A DNA stretch of 32,572 nucleotides from an uncultured bacterium (GCA_938027655.1 CALJAP010000081.1:1-32572); one strand, 5' to 3'. Positions 19,313-26,958 are shown, counted from the first letter of the stretch. Made by a program: numbers and translations. Notes: a model not told the origin generated them from the letters alone.

Positions 19313-19776
19313 TGTGATGCCTCCTTATCTACGGAGGGGTTTATGGCGTCTATGGGAACCCCTAAGTACGCTGAAATCTCCCGAAGAAACTCTTCCCATG
19401 CGGACTGTAAACCCTGGGCAAGAGGACGTAACTTGCGCTCATCGAGTAAGATGCCGTAGCCATGCACGAAGAAGTGGCGAAAAGCGCGGTACTCGTCCAG
19501 CCTTTCCAGAAGTTCTTGGGTGATGATCCCCCTTTCCTGAGATGCTAACAGCAGATCCTTATGCCATGTCTGGGTATCTGGCAACGGAAAGCCATAGTAT
19601 TTGAACACACGTTTAAGCATGTTTTCCATACCGTTGTAGACATTCAAGATGAAGGTAGCGATGGCTGCTCTCTCAACTATGGAGAGCGCCTCCCTACTCA
19701 ATGCCTCTCCCAATCCAGCAAGAGTATCAGATACCAGTTGCTTCTCTATTCGTAGCTCTTCTACTAGTTCATCCAT
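19309..19776 (-). CDS. HepT-like HEPN RNase toxin-type protein
   Basis: 155 residues, all helical. It carries the HEPN signature R100-x4-H105-x-Y107 (FRHFFVHGYG), followed by LDERKLRPL, and an upstream WHKDLL, as in the HepT-like branch that pairs with minimal nucleotidyltransferases. In the well-studied HepT/MntA systems the HEPN protein is an RNA-cleaving toxin and the partner MNT inactivates it by adding AMP residues to the tyrosine of the R-x4-H-x-Y motif; that tyrosine is present here. I choose the ATG at 19776; a TTG at 19785 is also in frame. The start overlaps the MNT gene, which precedes it, and the stop overlaps the translin start. Toxicity has not been shown. Confidence 0.85.
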   Translation of the reverse strand: MDELVEELRIEKQLVSDTLAGLGEALSREALSIVERAAIATFILNVYNGMENMLKRVFKYYGFPLPDTQTWHKDLLLASQERGIITQELLERLDEYRAFRHFFVHGYGILLDERKLRPLAQGLQSAWEEFLREISAYLGVPIDAINPSVDKEASQ

Positions 19777-20038
19777 AGATAACAATGCCCCTCGCCTTTA
19801 CCACTTGCGCCAGAGGGTTCTGTTCCGAAAGGTCTATTACATCCACCGGCAGGTTCAGTTGACGCATCACCTCAGCGTAGAACTTGAAAAACCGATGTGG
19901 AGGGATACCCTCGACCGCGATGTCAATGTCGTGGTATCCATGTCCTTTTTGAGTGCACGAACCGAAGAGGTATACACGAGAAGCCCCGAACTTGCGGGCA
20001 CACCGTATAATGGCTTCACGCTCCCTATCACTAATCAT
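19769..20038 (-). CDS. MNT-type minimal nucleotidyltransferase (MntA-like antitoxin)
   Basis: An 89-residue pol-beta-superfamily nucleotidyltransferase. It has G26-S27 and the metal-binding D37-x-D39 (HDIDIAVEG) with a third Asp in the PVDVIDL strand (66 or 69). MNT proteins of this size pair with HEPN partners and, in MntA, transfer AMP from ATP onto the toxin tyrosine. The ATG at 20038 has GGAG about 8 nt upstream, 10 bp after the tdk stop. The 3' end overlaps the HEPN gene by 8 bp, so the antitoxin-type gene is translated first, the usual order for such pairs. Confidence 0.88.
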   Translation of the reverse strand: MISDREREAIIRCARKFGASRVYLFGSCTQKGHGYHDIDIAVEGIPPHRFFKFYAEVMRQLNLPVDVIDLSEQNPLAQVVKARGIVIYG

Positions 20039-20048
20039 GCCTGTTCTC

Positions 20049-20702
20049 CTAAAACAGCCTTTCCTGTTGCTCTGCCGGCTCCGTTGCCTGCGTTTGGGTG
20101 TTACGCCTGGTGCGTCGATGCCCGTTGCGTGGGGCGTTCAGCACACGGTGGCAGCGACGGCAGCGTGCCTCATACTTCTCGGCTGCGCCGATGAGGATGG
20201 TGGGTTCATCCCACGAGGCGGGGCGTCCGTCCACCAGCCTCTGTGTTTTGCTCGCCAGCTGCCCGCACCGCGCACAGATCGCCCTCAGCTTAATCACCTC
20301 GTCCGCCAGAGCCAGCAGAACGGGCATGAACCCAAACGGCTGACCGCGAAAGTCCTGATCCAGCCCTGCCACAATCACCGTTCTGCCTTCGTTCGCCCAG
20401 CGGTCGCACAGCGCGACGACACCCTCGTCGAAGAACTGTATCTCCTCGATGGCGATGACTTCGGTATCGGGTTCCACCAGACGCTCCAAATCCGCGCTGG
20501 ATGAGGCGGGAATTGCCTCAAAACGCACACCGTTATGTGTGGCGATAGCCGCGCTGTCCCATCGGTTGTCCAAAGCGGATTTGAACACCTGCACCTTCTT
20601 GCGAGCGTACAGGGCGCGGCGCACCTGGCGTATCAGCTCTTCCGATTTGCCCGCGAACATGCTTCCCGTAATCACAATCAGCGTGCCCACCGGCTTTGGC
20701 AC
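20049..20702 (-). CDS. tdk: Thymidine kinase (type II)
   Basis: 217 residues; phosphorylates thymidine in the salvage pathway. The P-loop is GSMFAGKS (13-20). The Walker B/catalytic stretch is IEEIQFFD (85-92), where the common Asp before the catalytic Glu is Glu. A structural zinc site is formed by C143/C146 and C181/C184. A basic, low-complexity tail (~185-217) extends past the usual end. The start is GTG, 6 bp after the ispA stop, with GGGAGG ~11 nt upstream. It links the metabolic part of the operon to the MNT-HEPN-translin tail. Confidence 0.93.
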   Translation of the reverse strand: MPKPVGTLIVITGSMFAGKSEELIRQVRRALYARKKVQVFKSALDNRWDSAAIATHNGVRFEAIPASSSADLERLVEPDTEVIAIEEIQFFDEGVVALCDRWANEGRTVIVAGLDQDFRGQPFGFMPVLLALADEVIKLRAICARCGQLASKTQRLVDGRPASWDEPTILIGAAEKYEARCRRCHRVLNAPRNGHRRTRRNTQTQATEPAEQQERLF

Positions 20703-20708
20703 TTTCTG

Positions 20709-21611
20709 TTATGCCTCCCGTTCCACCATGAGATGGGCGATAGCTCGCAGCGGCTCTGCGCTCTCGCCAAAGGGGCGCAGTGTCGCTATGGCTTCCTGCA
20801 CCAGCTGATGCGCCCGCTGGCGTGAGGCTTCCACGCCAAACAGCGCAGGGTAGGTGACTTTACCTCGTGCGGCATCCGTACCCACCGCCTTGCCCGTTTT
20901 GCGTGGGTCGCCGGTGACGTTCAGCAGGTCGTCGGCAATCTGAAACGCCAGCCCGGTCAGTTCTCCATATCGGCTCAGAGCATCTACCTGCCACTTTTCC
21001 GCCCCTACCAGAATCGCCCCCGACACCACCGAAGCGCGAATGAGCGCGGCGGTTTTGTGGCGGTGGATGTACTCAACCGTGTCGGCGTCTGCTTGCTTGC
21101 CCTCTGACTCGATGTCCACCATCTGCCCCCCCACCATGCCGCGCGTGCCGGATGCTTCCGCGACCAGGTGCAATACCTGCACCACACGTTCGGCGGGGAC
21201 GGTATCGGCGTTGCGTGCTATCAGCTCGAAGGCACTGGCATAGAGGGCGTCTCCAGCTAGTATCGCCACCGCTTCGCCAAACTGCACGTGGCAGGTAGGT
21301 CGCCCTCGCCGCAGCGTATCGTTATCGATGGCGGGCAGGTCGTCGTGAATGAGGGAGAAGGTGTGGATGAGTTCTACCGCACAGGCGGTCGGCAGTACCA
21401 TCTGCGCTTCGCCGCCGACCGCTTCCGCACCGGCAATCACCAATATCGGACGCAGCCGCTTCCCACCTGACATGGTGCTGTAGCGCATCGCGCGGTGCAG
21501 GCTCTGTGGGCGAACATCTTCGCCGGGCAGATAACGCTCCAGCGCGTCGTCTACCAGACGAACACGCTCGCGTAGGTACCGGCTCAGGTCAAATGACAGG
21601 GAAGCGTTCAC
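20709..21611 (-). CDS. ispA: Polyprenyl synthetase, probably farnesyl/geranylgeranyl diphosphate synthase
   Basis: A 300-residue short-chain trans-prenyltransferase. It has GGKRLRP (49-55), the first aspartate-rich motif D90-D91-x4-D96 (LIHDDLPAID) and the second motif DDLLN (227-231), in which the last Asp is Asn. The residue five before the first motif is Phe (HTFSLIHDD), which in bacterial enzymes usually caps the product at C15; this is inference. The GTG start overlaps the folD stop by 4 bp (GTGA). In many bacteria xseA and xseB sit between folD and ispA; they are absent here. Confidence 0.92.
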   Translation of the reverse strand: MNASLSFDLSRYLRERVRLVDDALERYLPGEDVRPQSLHRAMRYSTMSGGKRLRPILVIAGAEAVGGEAQMVLPTACAVELIHTFSLIHDDLPAIDNDTLRRGRPTCHVQFGEAVAILAGDALYASAFELIARNADTVPAERVVQVLHLVAEASGTRGMVGGQMVDIESEGKQADADTVEYIHRHKTAALIRASVVSGAILVGAEKWQVDALSRYGELTGLAFQIADDLLNVTGDPRKTGKAVGTDAARGKVTYPALFGVEASRQRAHQLVQEAIATLRPFGESAEPLRAIAHLMVEREA

Positions 21612-22468
21612 TGCGTCCTCAACCTCATCTCCGCCGCGCGTACCGTGTTGGAAAGCAGCATCGCGATGGTCATGGGCCCCACTCCGCCCGGTACGGGCGT
21701 AATGTATGATGCTACCTGTGATGCCGACTCAAAGTGCACATCGCCTACGTCGCCACTGCGCCCCTCCACGCGGTTGTAGCCGGCGTCCACCACGACCGCC
21801 CCCGGACGTATCATGTCGCCGGTAATCAGCTCCGCCCTGCCACATGCCGCAACCAGAATATCCGCCTCGCGGGTGACCGAGGGTAGATCGCGCGTGCGGG
21901 TGTGACATACGGTGACAGTGGCGTTACGCTGCAGCAGTAACAGCGCCAGCGGCTTGCCCAGAATAATACTGCGCCCTACTACCACAGCGCGCTGCCCTTC
22001 GATAGGGATGTGATAGCGGTCAAGCAGTTCCACAATGCCCAGCGGGGTACACGAGACGAACTTCGCCACGCCTGCCACCAGCGCACCCAGTGAAGCGGGC
22101 GAGATACCGTCTACATCCTTGTCAGGGGACAGGTGATTGAGCAGACGTATCTCGTCGAGGTGCTTGGGCACAGGATGCTGAACCAGAATGCCGTGTACGC
22201 TCTCATCGGCGTTCAGGCGGGCGATCAGCTCTTCCGCCTCTTGCTGGGTGGTGTCATGGGGCAGAGCGAAGGTCTCCGACTCGATGCCCACGCCGCGACA
22301 CGCTTTTGCCTTCATACGCACGTAGGTGTGGGAGGCGGGATCATCGCCGATGATTAACACACTGAGCTTTGGCACGATGCCCGCCTCGCGCAGCCGTTGC
22401 ACCCGTGGCTTCAGTTCTTCGCGAATCTGCGCAGCGGTTGCTGCGCCATCCAGCAGCATTGCACTCAC
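21608..22468 (-). CDS. folD: Bifunctional methylene-THF dehydrogenase/cyclohydrolase FolD
   Basis: 286 residues; interconverts 5,10-methylene-, methenyl- and 10-formyl-tetrahydrofolate with NADP. It shows Tyr 49/Lys 53 in SHTYVRMKAKAC, ILVQHPVPKHL (the common QLPLP appears as QHPVP), DKDVDGISP, the nucleotide-binding VVGRSIILGKPLALLL and PVPGGVGPMTIAML. The GTG start at 22468 has GGAGGAG 5 nt upstream and overlaps the nusB stop by 4 bp. Confidence 0.95.
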   Translation of the reverse strand: MSAMLLDGAATAAQIREELKPRVQRLREAGIVPKLSVLIIGDDPASHTYVRMKAKACRGVGIESETFALPHDTTQQEAEELIARLNADESVHGILVQHPVPKHLDEIRLLNHLSPDKDVDGISPASLGALVAGVAKFVSCTPLGIVELLDRYHIPIEGQRAVVVGRSIILGKPLALLLLQRNATVTVCHTRTRDLPSVTREADILVAACGRAELITGDMIRPGAVVVDAGYNRVEGRSGDVGDVHFESASQVASYITPVPGGVGPMTIAMLLSNTVRAAEMRLRTQ

Positions 22469-22908
22469 CGATACTCCTCCAGATGTTTCAGTACGCTTGC
22501 CAGCACACCATTGATGAACTTGCCCGACTCGTCGGAGTTGTATTTCTTCGCCAGCTCCACCGCTTCGCTGATAACGACGCTATGAGGCGTTTCGGGATGG
22601 TGGAGCAGCTCATATATCGCCAGACGCAGCACGTTGCGATCGGGGACAGGCTGTCTCTCGGGAGGCCAGCCGATGGCGAAACGGGCGATAATAGAGTCTA
22701 TCTTCTGCAGGTTCTGCAGCGTGCCACAAGCCAGATCGTAGGCGAATTGCTGTCCTCCCTCCTCGATAGGCATGTGCTCCAGCGCAAAGGCGAAGCACTC
22801 ATCCAGCGGCATCTGCGCGATGTCCACCTGGTACAACAGACGCAGTGCCAGCTCTCTTGCCTGTCGGCGTGTGCCCGCGCTATGTTTTCGCAGCGTGGAA
22901 CTGCTCAT
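22465..22908 (-). CDS. nusB: Transcription antitermination protein NusB
   Basis: 147 residues, all helical. It has RRQARELALRLLYQVDI near the N terminus and the hallmark RNVLRLAIYELL ... VVISEAVELAKKYNSDESGKFINGVL in the C-terminal half (read as two separate blocks). With NusE (S10) it binds boxA RNA and promotes rRNA antitermination. ATG at 22908, 12 bp after the accC stop. Confidence 0.96.
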   Translation of the reverse strand: MSSSTLRKHSAGTRRQARELALRLLYQVDIAQMPLDECFAFALEHMPIEEGGQQFAYDLACGTLQNLQKIDSIIARFAIGWPPERQPVPDRNVLRLAIYELLHHPETPHSVVISEAVELAKKYNSDESGKFINGVLASVLKHLEEYR

Positions 22909-22920
22909 ATATCGCTCTCC

Positions 22921-24276
22921 TCACTCCGTGCCGTTTCGCAGGTAGCGGCGTAGGAATTGCGTGGATACATTGCCCTTTTGATACTCTGGGTGTTCTAGGA
23001 TACGTTTCAAGAAGGGCAAATTGGTTCTCACCCCTTCGATATGCGTTTCTTCTAGTGCCCGTCTCATCCGCGCGATGGCAGCCGGTCTATCCTCTGCCCA
23101 TACGATAATCTTTGCAAGCAGCGAGTCGTAGTAGGGCGGTATCTCGTAGCCCGGGTATAGATGGGTGTCCACCCGCACCCCCGGACCCCCCGGAAGCACC
23201 AGATGCGTGATTTTGCCCACGCAAGGAGCAAAGTCGTTGTCTGGGTCCTCGGCGGTAACGCGGCACTCAATGGCATGCCCCCGCCACTGCACATCGCGCT
23301 GAGAAAGGTGTAGCCGTTCCTTCGCCGCGATGCGTATCTGCTCGCGCACGATGTCCACCCCGGTGACCTGTTCGGTGACGGGATGCTCTACCTGAATGCG
23401 CGTGTTCATTTCGATGAAGTAGAAGTTCCCCTTGCTGTCCAGCAAAAATTCTACCGTACCTGCGTTGACATAGCCAACAGCCTTCGCCGCGCGCACGGCT
23501 GCTTCGCCCAGCTTCTGGCGCAGGGTTGGAGCCACTATCGATGCGGGTGCTTCTTCCACCATCTTCTGGCGTCTGGCGGTCTGGATAGAGCATTCGCGCT
23601 CGCCCAGGTGAATGACGTTACCATGCGAATCGGCGAGCACCTGCACCTCCACGTGGCGAGGGTCGGGGATGAATTTTTCCACGTATACCTCTGGCGAGCC
23701 GAACGCAGCCAGCGCCTCGCTCTGCGCCAGCTGCAGCACACGCGAGAGGTCTTCTGCATTTTCCGCGAGGCGGATACCCTTGCCCCCGCCACCAGCCACT
23801 GCCTTCACCAGCACCGGATAGCCGATACGCTGTGCCTGTTTTAGCGCTTCCTGCTCGTTGCGTATGGCGCCGTGTGTGCCGGGCACGATAGGTACCTTCG
23901 CCTGGCGTACAATCTCGCGTGCCACCGCCTTGTCGCCCATCTTCTCGATGGCGGAGGGTGGTGGACCGATGAACACCAGCCCGCTGGCTTCACACGCTTC
24001 GGCGAAGCTGGCACGCTCTGAAAGGTAACCGTAGCCCGGGTGGATGGCTTCCGCGCCGGTGATAATGGCTGCCATGATGACGTTGGGAATATTCAGATAG
24101 CTATCTTTGCCCGCACCGGGCCCGATGCACACCGCTTCGTCTGCCGCCTGTACGTGCAGGCTATTGGCATCGGCTTCCGAGTAGACGGCAACGGTGGCTA
24201 TACCCAGCTCTTTGCAGGCACGAATGATGCGTAGAGCAATCTCACCTCGGTTAGCAATCAGCACTTTCTGAAACAT
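22921..24276 (-). CDS. accC: Biotin carboxylase subunit of acetyl-CoA carboxylase
   Basis: A 451-residue ATP-grasp enzyme of standard length that carboxylates biotin on its carrier protein. It starts MFQKVLIANRGEIALRI. The glycine-rich ATP lid VAGGGGKGIRL, ARHVEVQ-type segment (PRHVEVQVLAD), YFIEMNTRIQVEHPVTE and GHAIECRVTAEDP are intact, with the catalytic Lys, Glu and Arg residues in place. The bicarbonate-side segment reads CSIQTARRQKMVEE, one residue longer than the common CSIQRRHQK form and with Arg in place of His. I choose the ATG at 24276 (GAGGGG upstream), 2 bp after the prepilin stop. Its adjacent accB-like gene lacks the biotinyl lysine, so the real carrier may be encoded elsewhere. 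Confidence 0.95.
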   Translation of the reverse strand: MFQKVLIANRGEIALRIIRACKELGIATVAVYSEADANSLHVQAADEAVCIGPGAGKDSYLNIPNVIMAAIITGAEAIHPGYGYLSERASFAEACEASGLVFIGPPPSAIEKMGDKAVAREIVRQAKVPIVPGTHGAIRNEQEALKQAQRIGYPVLVKAVAGGGGKGIRLAENAEDLSRVLQLAQSEALAAFGSPEVYVEKFIPDPRHVEVQVLADSHGNVIHLGERECSIQTARRQKMVEEAPASIVAPTLRQKLGEAAVRAAKAVGYVNAGTVEFLLDSKGNFYFIEMNTRIQVEHPVTEQVTGVDIVREQIRIAAKERLHLSQRDVQWRGHAIECRVTAEDPDNDFAPCVGKITHLVLPGGPGVRVDTHLYPGYEIPPYYDSLLAKIIVWAEDRPAAIARMRRALEETHIEGVRTNLPFLKRILEHPEYQKGNVSTQFLRRYLRNGTE

Positions 24277-24278
24277 GC

Positions 24279-24638
24279 TCAAAACCCCTCGTGCGACGGA
24301 GTAGGGCACTGCACTCGTCCGGTTTGTGGGTCATACCAGTAGGGTTGTTTGCTAACCGGGCAATACAGCATCTCTGCCGGCAATCGCAGGTCTTGTAAAG
24401 AGGCAGGCAAAGGCTCTTCACCCGTCGGACGAGACATACGGATGGAGAGGCGAATCTGCTGCAGGTTGTTCCGGCACTGTACCGCTAATGCCGCGTTTTC
24501 AGGCGTCTTGCGAGGTTGACCGGACGGCTCGGTGCCTCTGCCAGTATATTTGGGCAGTAGCCAGATTGCCAGGATCAACAGCAGGGCAAGCACCACCAGT
24601 ATCTCTACTAAACTCCACGCCTCATGAAACCGTCTCAT
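24279..24638 (-). CDS. Type II-like prepilin/pseudopilin
   Basis: 119 residues. The N terminus FHEA-WSLVEILVVLALLLILAI is a class III prepilin signal: cleavage would follow Ala 7, leaving Trp +1 and the diagnostic Glu +5 in front of one hydrophobic helix. The short globular domain ends with LYCP...YWYDP...VQCPTPSH, a Cys pair seen in small pseudopilins where it may form a disulfide. No assembly genes (ATPase, platform protein, peptidase) are nearby. The start overlaps the accB-like gene by 17 bp, and the stop is 2 bp from accC. The role is unknown: it could join a type IV pilus, competence or secretion pseudopilus encoded elsewhere. Confidence 0.8.
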   Translation of the reverse strand: MRRFHEAWSLVEILVVLALLLILAIWLLPKYTGRGTEPSGQPRKTPENAALAVQCRNNLQQIRLSIRMSRPTGEEPLPASLQDLRLPAEMLYCPVSKQPYWYDPQTGRVQCPTPSHEGF

Positions 24639-25047
24639 CGCCTTCCTCCTCTACCAGACGATACAGCGGCTGACCGTACTCCACCGCGATACCCTCCTCG
24701 ACAAGCACCTCTGCCACGCGCCCGTTGACAGGACTTTGCACCTCATTCATCAGTCCCATCGCGCGAATCAAACACATGACCTCACCCTGCTTGACAACAT
24801 CGCCCACCTGCAACGGCTTGGGGCGCGGCTGGAAAAAGCCCACCAGCGGCGAGCGTACCCATACCGAAACAGGTTCGGGCGCCGGAGATGGCTCTGCTAT
24901 CGGTTCCTGCACTGCTGGCGCCGCCACCGCTACCTGTCGGCGCGCCCGCAATCGCCAGGTACTGGTTTCCACCTCCAGCTCGCTCGCGTCGCTATGGTGG
25001 AGCAGGTTCAGCAAGCGCTCAATCCGTTCCACTTCTACCTGTGCCAT
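24622..25047 (-). CDS. accB: AccB-like biotinyl-domain protein lacking the biotinyl lysine
   Basis: A 141-residue protein with the layout of bacterial biotin carboxyl carrier protein: an N-terminal helix/strand segment (IERLLNLL...ELEVETSTWRLRAR), a Pro/Ala linker (~40-62) and a C-terminal biotinyl fold (64-135) including QVGDVVKQGEVMCLI and AVEYGQPLYRL. The attachment motif, normally E-A-M-K-(L/M)-M, reads R-A-M-G-L-M: Gly 98 is encoded by GGA at 24756-24754. It therefore cannot be biotinylated at the normal site. The reading frame is otherwise undamaged, and it sits 3 bp after the Cys-rich membrane gene and upstream of accC. Plant BADC proteins, which lack the same lysine and inhibit acetyl-CoA carboxylase, are the closest functional precedent (inference). 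Confidence 0.85.
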   Translation of the reverse strand: MAQVEVERIERLLNLLHHSDASELEVETSTWRLRARRQVAVAAPAVQEPIAEPSPAPEPVSVWVRSPLVGFFQPRPKPLQVGDVVKQGEVMCLIRAMGLMNEVQSPVNGRVAEVLVEEGIAVEYGQPLYRLVEEEGDETVS

Positions 25048-25050
25048 CGG

Positions 25051-26163
25051 CTACACCTTCAACTGAAAGATGAAGTATTCCACGATGCGCAGGATGTAAC
25101 TGACAAATATCACCGCGATGATGCCTATCATCATCCACGCAACGAATTCAGACGAGCGTGCCAGCGACTCGATCTTCATATACTGTACTTCGCCAGTTGA
25201 CGGCAGAAACGCGAAACGGGCGACGAAATTATCCACCGCACGGAGCACCTGGAATAGCAGTTGTTGAGCTTGCTGCGCGTAGTTCACCACGATGGTGACT
25301 GCAGCCACTATCACGATAGGGGCAATAACCTGATATTTCTGTTGCTGCCGGTAGTTGTAGATGATGCAGTTGCGGCACCGTTCACGCTTCTCTTCTTCCG
25401 AGAGATGTCTGTTGTAAGGGATGAAACGCACATTCTGACGAGGGTCACTGCTTGGCGCGCCCTTGCCCTCCAGCGCCTGCAGGATGACGCGCTCTTCACA
25501 CATGCAACCTACCCCCTCCCGCCAGCAAGCGCGTCGGGCGTGGTAGATAGGGCAGCTCTTGCGGATGCTTGGGCGACAGAAAGGTAGCTGCCAGCACTTG
25601 CCGAGAAATCGATTGGTCGGCTGGCTTTCTCGCGCCACATGTGCGCCGTACTGCAGGCTCCCCCGATTGAACATCTCGCGGAAGTAACCGGAGGTGACAC
25701 GCATCCATACGTCCAGCACTGCGAAAATGATGCCCGGTACCAGACACAACAACCCCGCCTGCTGGAAAGCCACCACCACTGCGGGCAAAAGGGTGGGTTC
25801 CCGCCCCTGTGGGGCAAGGTGGATGATGCCCAGAGGCGCGCCCAGAGCCAGCAGAGCCGCCAGCAGCAAGAAGATATATCCGATAGTGGTCTCCTGAATG
25901 TACAGCAAGGTGAAGCTCGCCGCGGCGGCAGCGGTGCTTATTAACAGCGCGCGCCCGGCGAGATTCACGTTCTGCTCCACGCGCAAGCGTTCGGCTGGGG
26001 GCAGGGTCGCCCACGAGCTGACCATGCCCGAAAAAACGCCCCAGAGCAGATATGCAATCGCCAAGACTGCACCCACTGCTGATACAACACCGACGAGCTG
26101 CAGCAGGTCCTGTAGCAGTTCTGCACTCTTACGGGCGCGAAAGGAACGAACTGGGCGACCCAT
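25051..26163 (-). CDS. Membrane protein with central two-CW-like cysteine-rich domain
   Basis: 370 residues, no family name I can assign with certainty. Hydrophobic segments at about 22-45, 68-90, 92-115, 125-150, 276-296 and 342-363 suggest six membrane passes. Between the fourth and fifth lies a ~120-residue soluble region with eight cysteines: C190, C196, C204, C213, C220, C222, C263 and C266. The pattern CW-x4-C ... CPIY ... ACW ... GxxC-x-C ... CRNC resembles the small 'two-CW' domains of other bacteria and looks like a metal or Fe-S site. ATG at 26163 with AAAGGGGG upstream. It sits between efp and accB, where most genomes have nothing. Function unknown. Confidence 0.8.
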   Translation of the reverse strand: MGRPVRSFRARKSAELLQDLLQLVGVVSAVGAVLAIAYLLWGVFSGMVSSWATLPPAERLRVEQNVNLAGRALLISTAAAAASFTLLYIQETTIGYIFLLLAALLALGAPLGIIHLAPQGREPTLLPAVVVAFQQAGLLCLVPGIIFAVLDVWMRVTSGYFREMFNRGSLQYGAHVARESQPTNRFLGKCWQLPFCRPSIRKSCPIYHARRACWREGVGCMCEERVILQALEGKGAPSSDPRQNVRFIPYNRHLSEEEKRERCRNCIIYNYRQQQKYQVIAPIVIVAAVTIVVNYAQQAQQLLFQVLRAVDNFVARFAFLPSTGEVQYMKIESLARSSEFVAWMMIGIIAVIFVSYILRIVEYFIFQLKV

Positions 26164-26188
26164 AGTCTTCGCCCCCTTTCTCTACCGG

Positions 26189-26755
26189 TTACTGCGCCTT
26201 CACGCGCTCCAGGTACTGGTCTGTTCGCGTGTCTACCTTGATGATGTCGCCCACGTTAATGTGAAACGGTACGCGCACGACCGCGCCGGTTTCAAGCGTA
26301 GCGGGCTTCGAGCCGCCGGAAGCGGTATCTCCACGCACGCCGGGATCGGTCTCCACCACCTGCAGCTCCACAAACCAGGGTATCTCCACGCCGACCACGC
26401 GTCCTTCGTGCATCAGCACCGTTACCTCCATGTTCTCTTTGAGGTACTTGATGCCATCGCCGAACTGCTCGCGGCGCACCATAATCTGGTCGTACGTATC
26501 CATGTCCATCAGGTAGTACTCATCGTCCTGATTGTACAGGAACTGCATGGGCTTGCGCTCCAGGAACGCCTGCTCCATGCGCTCGCCGGCGCGGAAGGTT
26601 TTATCTATCACCGCCCCCGTGCGCACGTTCTTCAGCTTGGTGCGCACAAACGCCCCGCCTTTACCCGGCTTGACGTGCATGAATTCGACAATGGTGTAGA
26701 TGTCGCCATCTACGATGATATGTAGGCCGTTGCGGAAATCGCTGGTGTCTATCAA
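26189..26755 (-). CDS. efp: Elongation factor P
   Basis: 188 residues, three beta-domains in the usual EF-P order. It rescues ribosomes stalled on polyproline stretches. The modification-loop lysine is Lys 32 in VKPGKGGAF. No EpmA/EpmB or other modifying enzyme is encoded in the window. The start is TTG at 26755 with AGGAGGT ~8 nt upstream; no ATG lies near the expected N terminus. It is the promoter-proximal gene of the twelve-gene minus-strand run and is 25 bp from the membrane-protein gene. Confidence 0.96.
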   Translation of the reverse strand: MIDTSDFRNGLHIIVDGDIYTIVEFMHVKPGKGGAFVRTKLKNVRTGAVIDKTFRAGERMEQAFLERKPMQFLYNQDDEYYLMDMDTYDQIMVRREQFGDGIKYLKENMEVTVLMHEGRVVGVEIPWFVELQVVETDPGVRGDTASGGSKPATLETGAVVRVPFHINVGDIIKVDTRTDQYLERVKAQ

Positions 26756-26791
26756 GAAAACGAACCTCCTGTCGTGCTCAAGTCCTTAAGC

Positions 26792-26821
26792 AGTATATCA
26801 AAGAGGGCAGGGTGAAGTCAA
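26792..26821 (-). promoter_or_regulatory. Promoter of the efp-to-translin gene run
   Basis: On the minus strand: TTGACT (26821-26816), an 18-bp spacer and an extended -10 TGA-TATACT (26797-26792). It is ~37 nt upstream of the efp TTG. No other promoter of this quality was found inside the following 8 kb on this strand. The rest of the 26756-26958 gap, including the upstream region of the PEP-CTERM gene, shows no clear motif beyond that gene's AAGGAGG. Confidence 0.7.
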
Positions 26822-26958
26822 CGCATGAGAGTGCCATCCCCGTACCGCTACCTGTTTTCCCTGTTCTTGGCAGGAATCCCCGTATTTTGCGAAGCCCATC
26901 TGCGCCACTTCTTGCTATCTAATAAGGGTGACTACATTTCTAAGGAGGTAGTGTACAC

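Noticed and set aside
20049-20702. Thymidine kinase as inactive because of IEEIQFF in place of the common IDE
   Set aside because: The catalytic Glu, P-loop and zinc cysteines are all present; Asp to Glu is a mild change.
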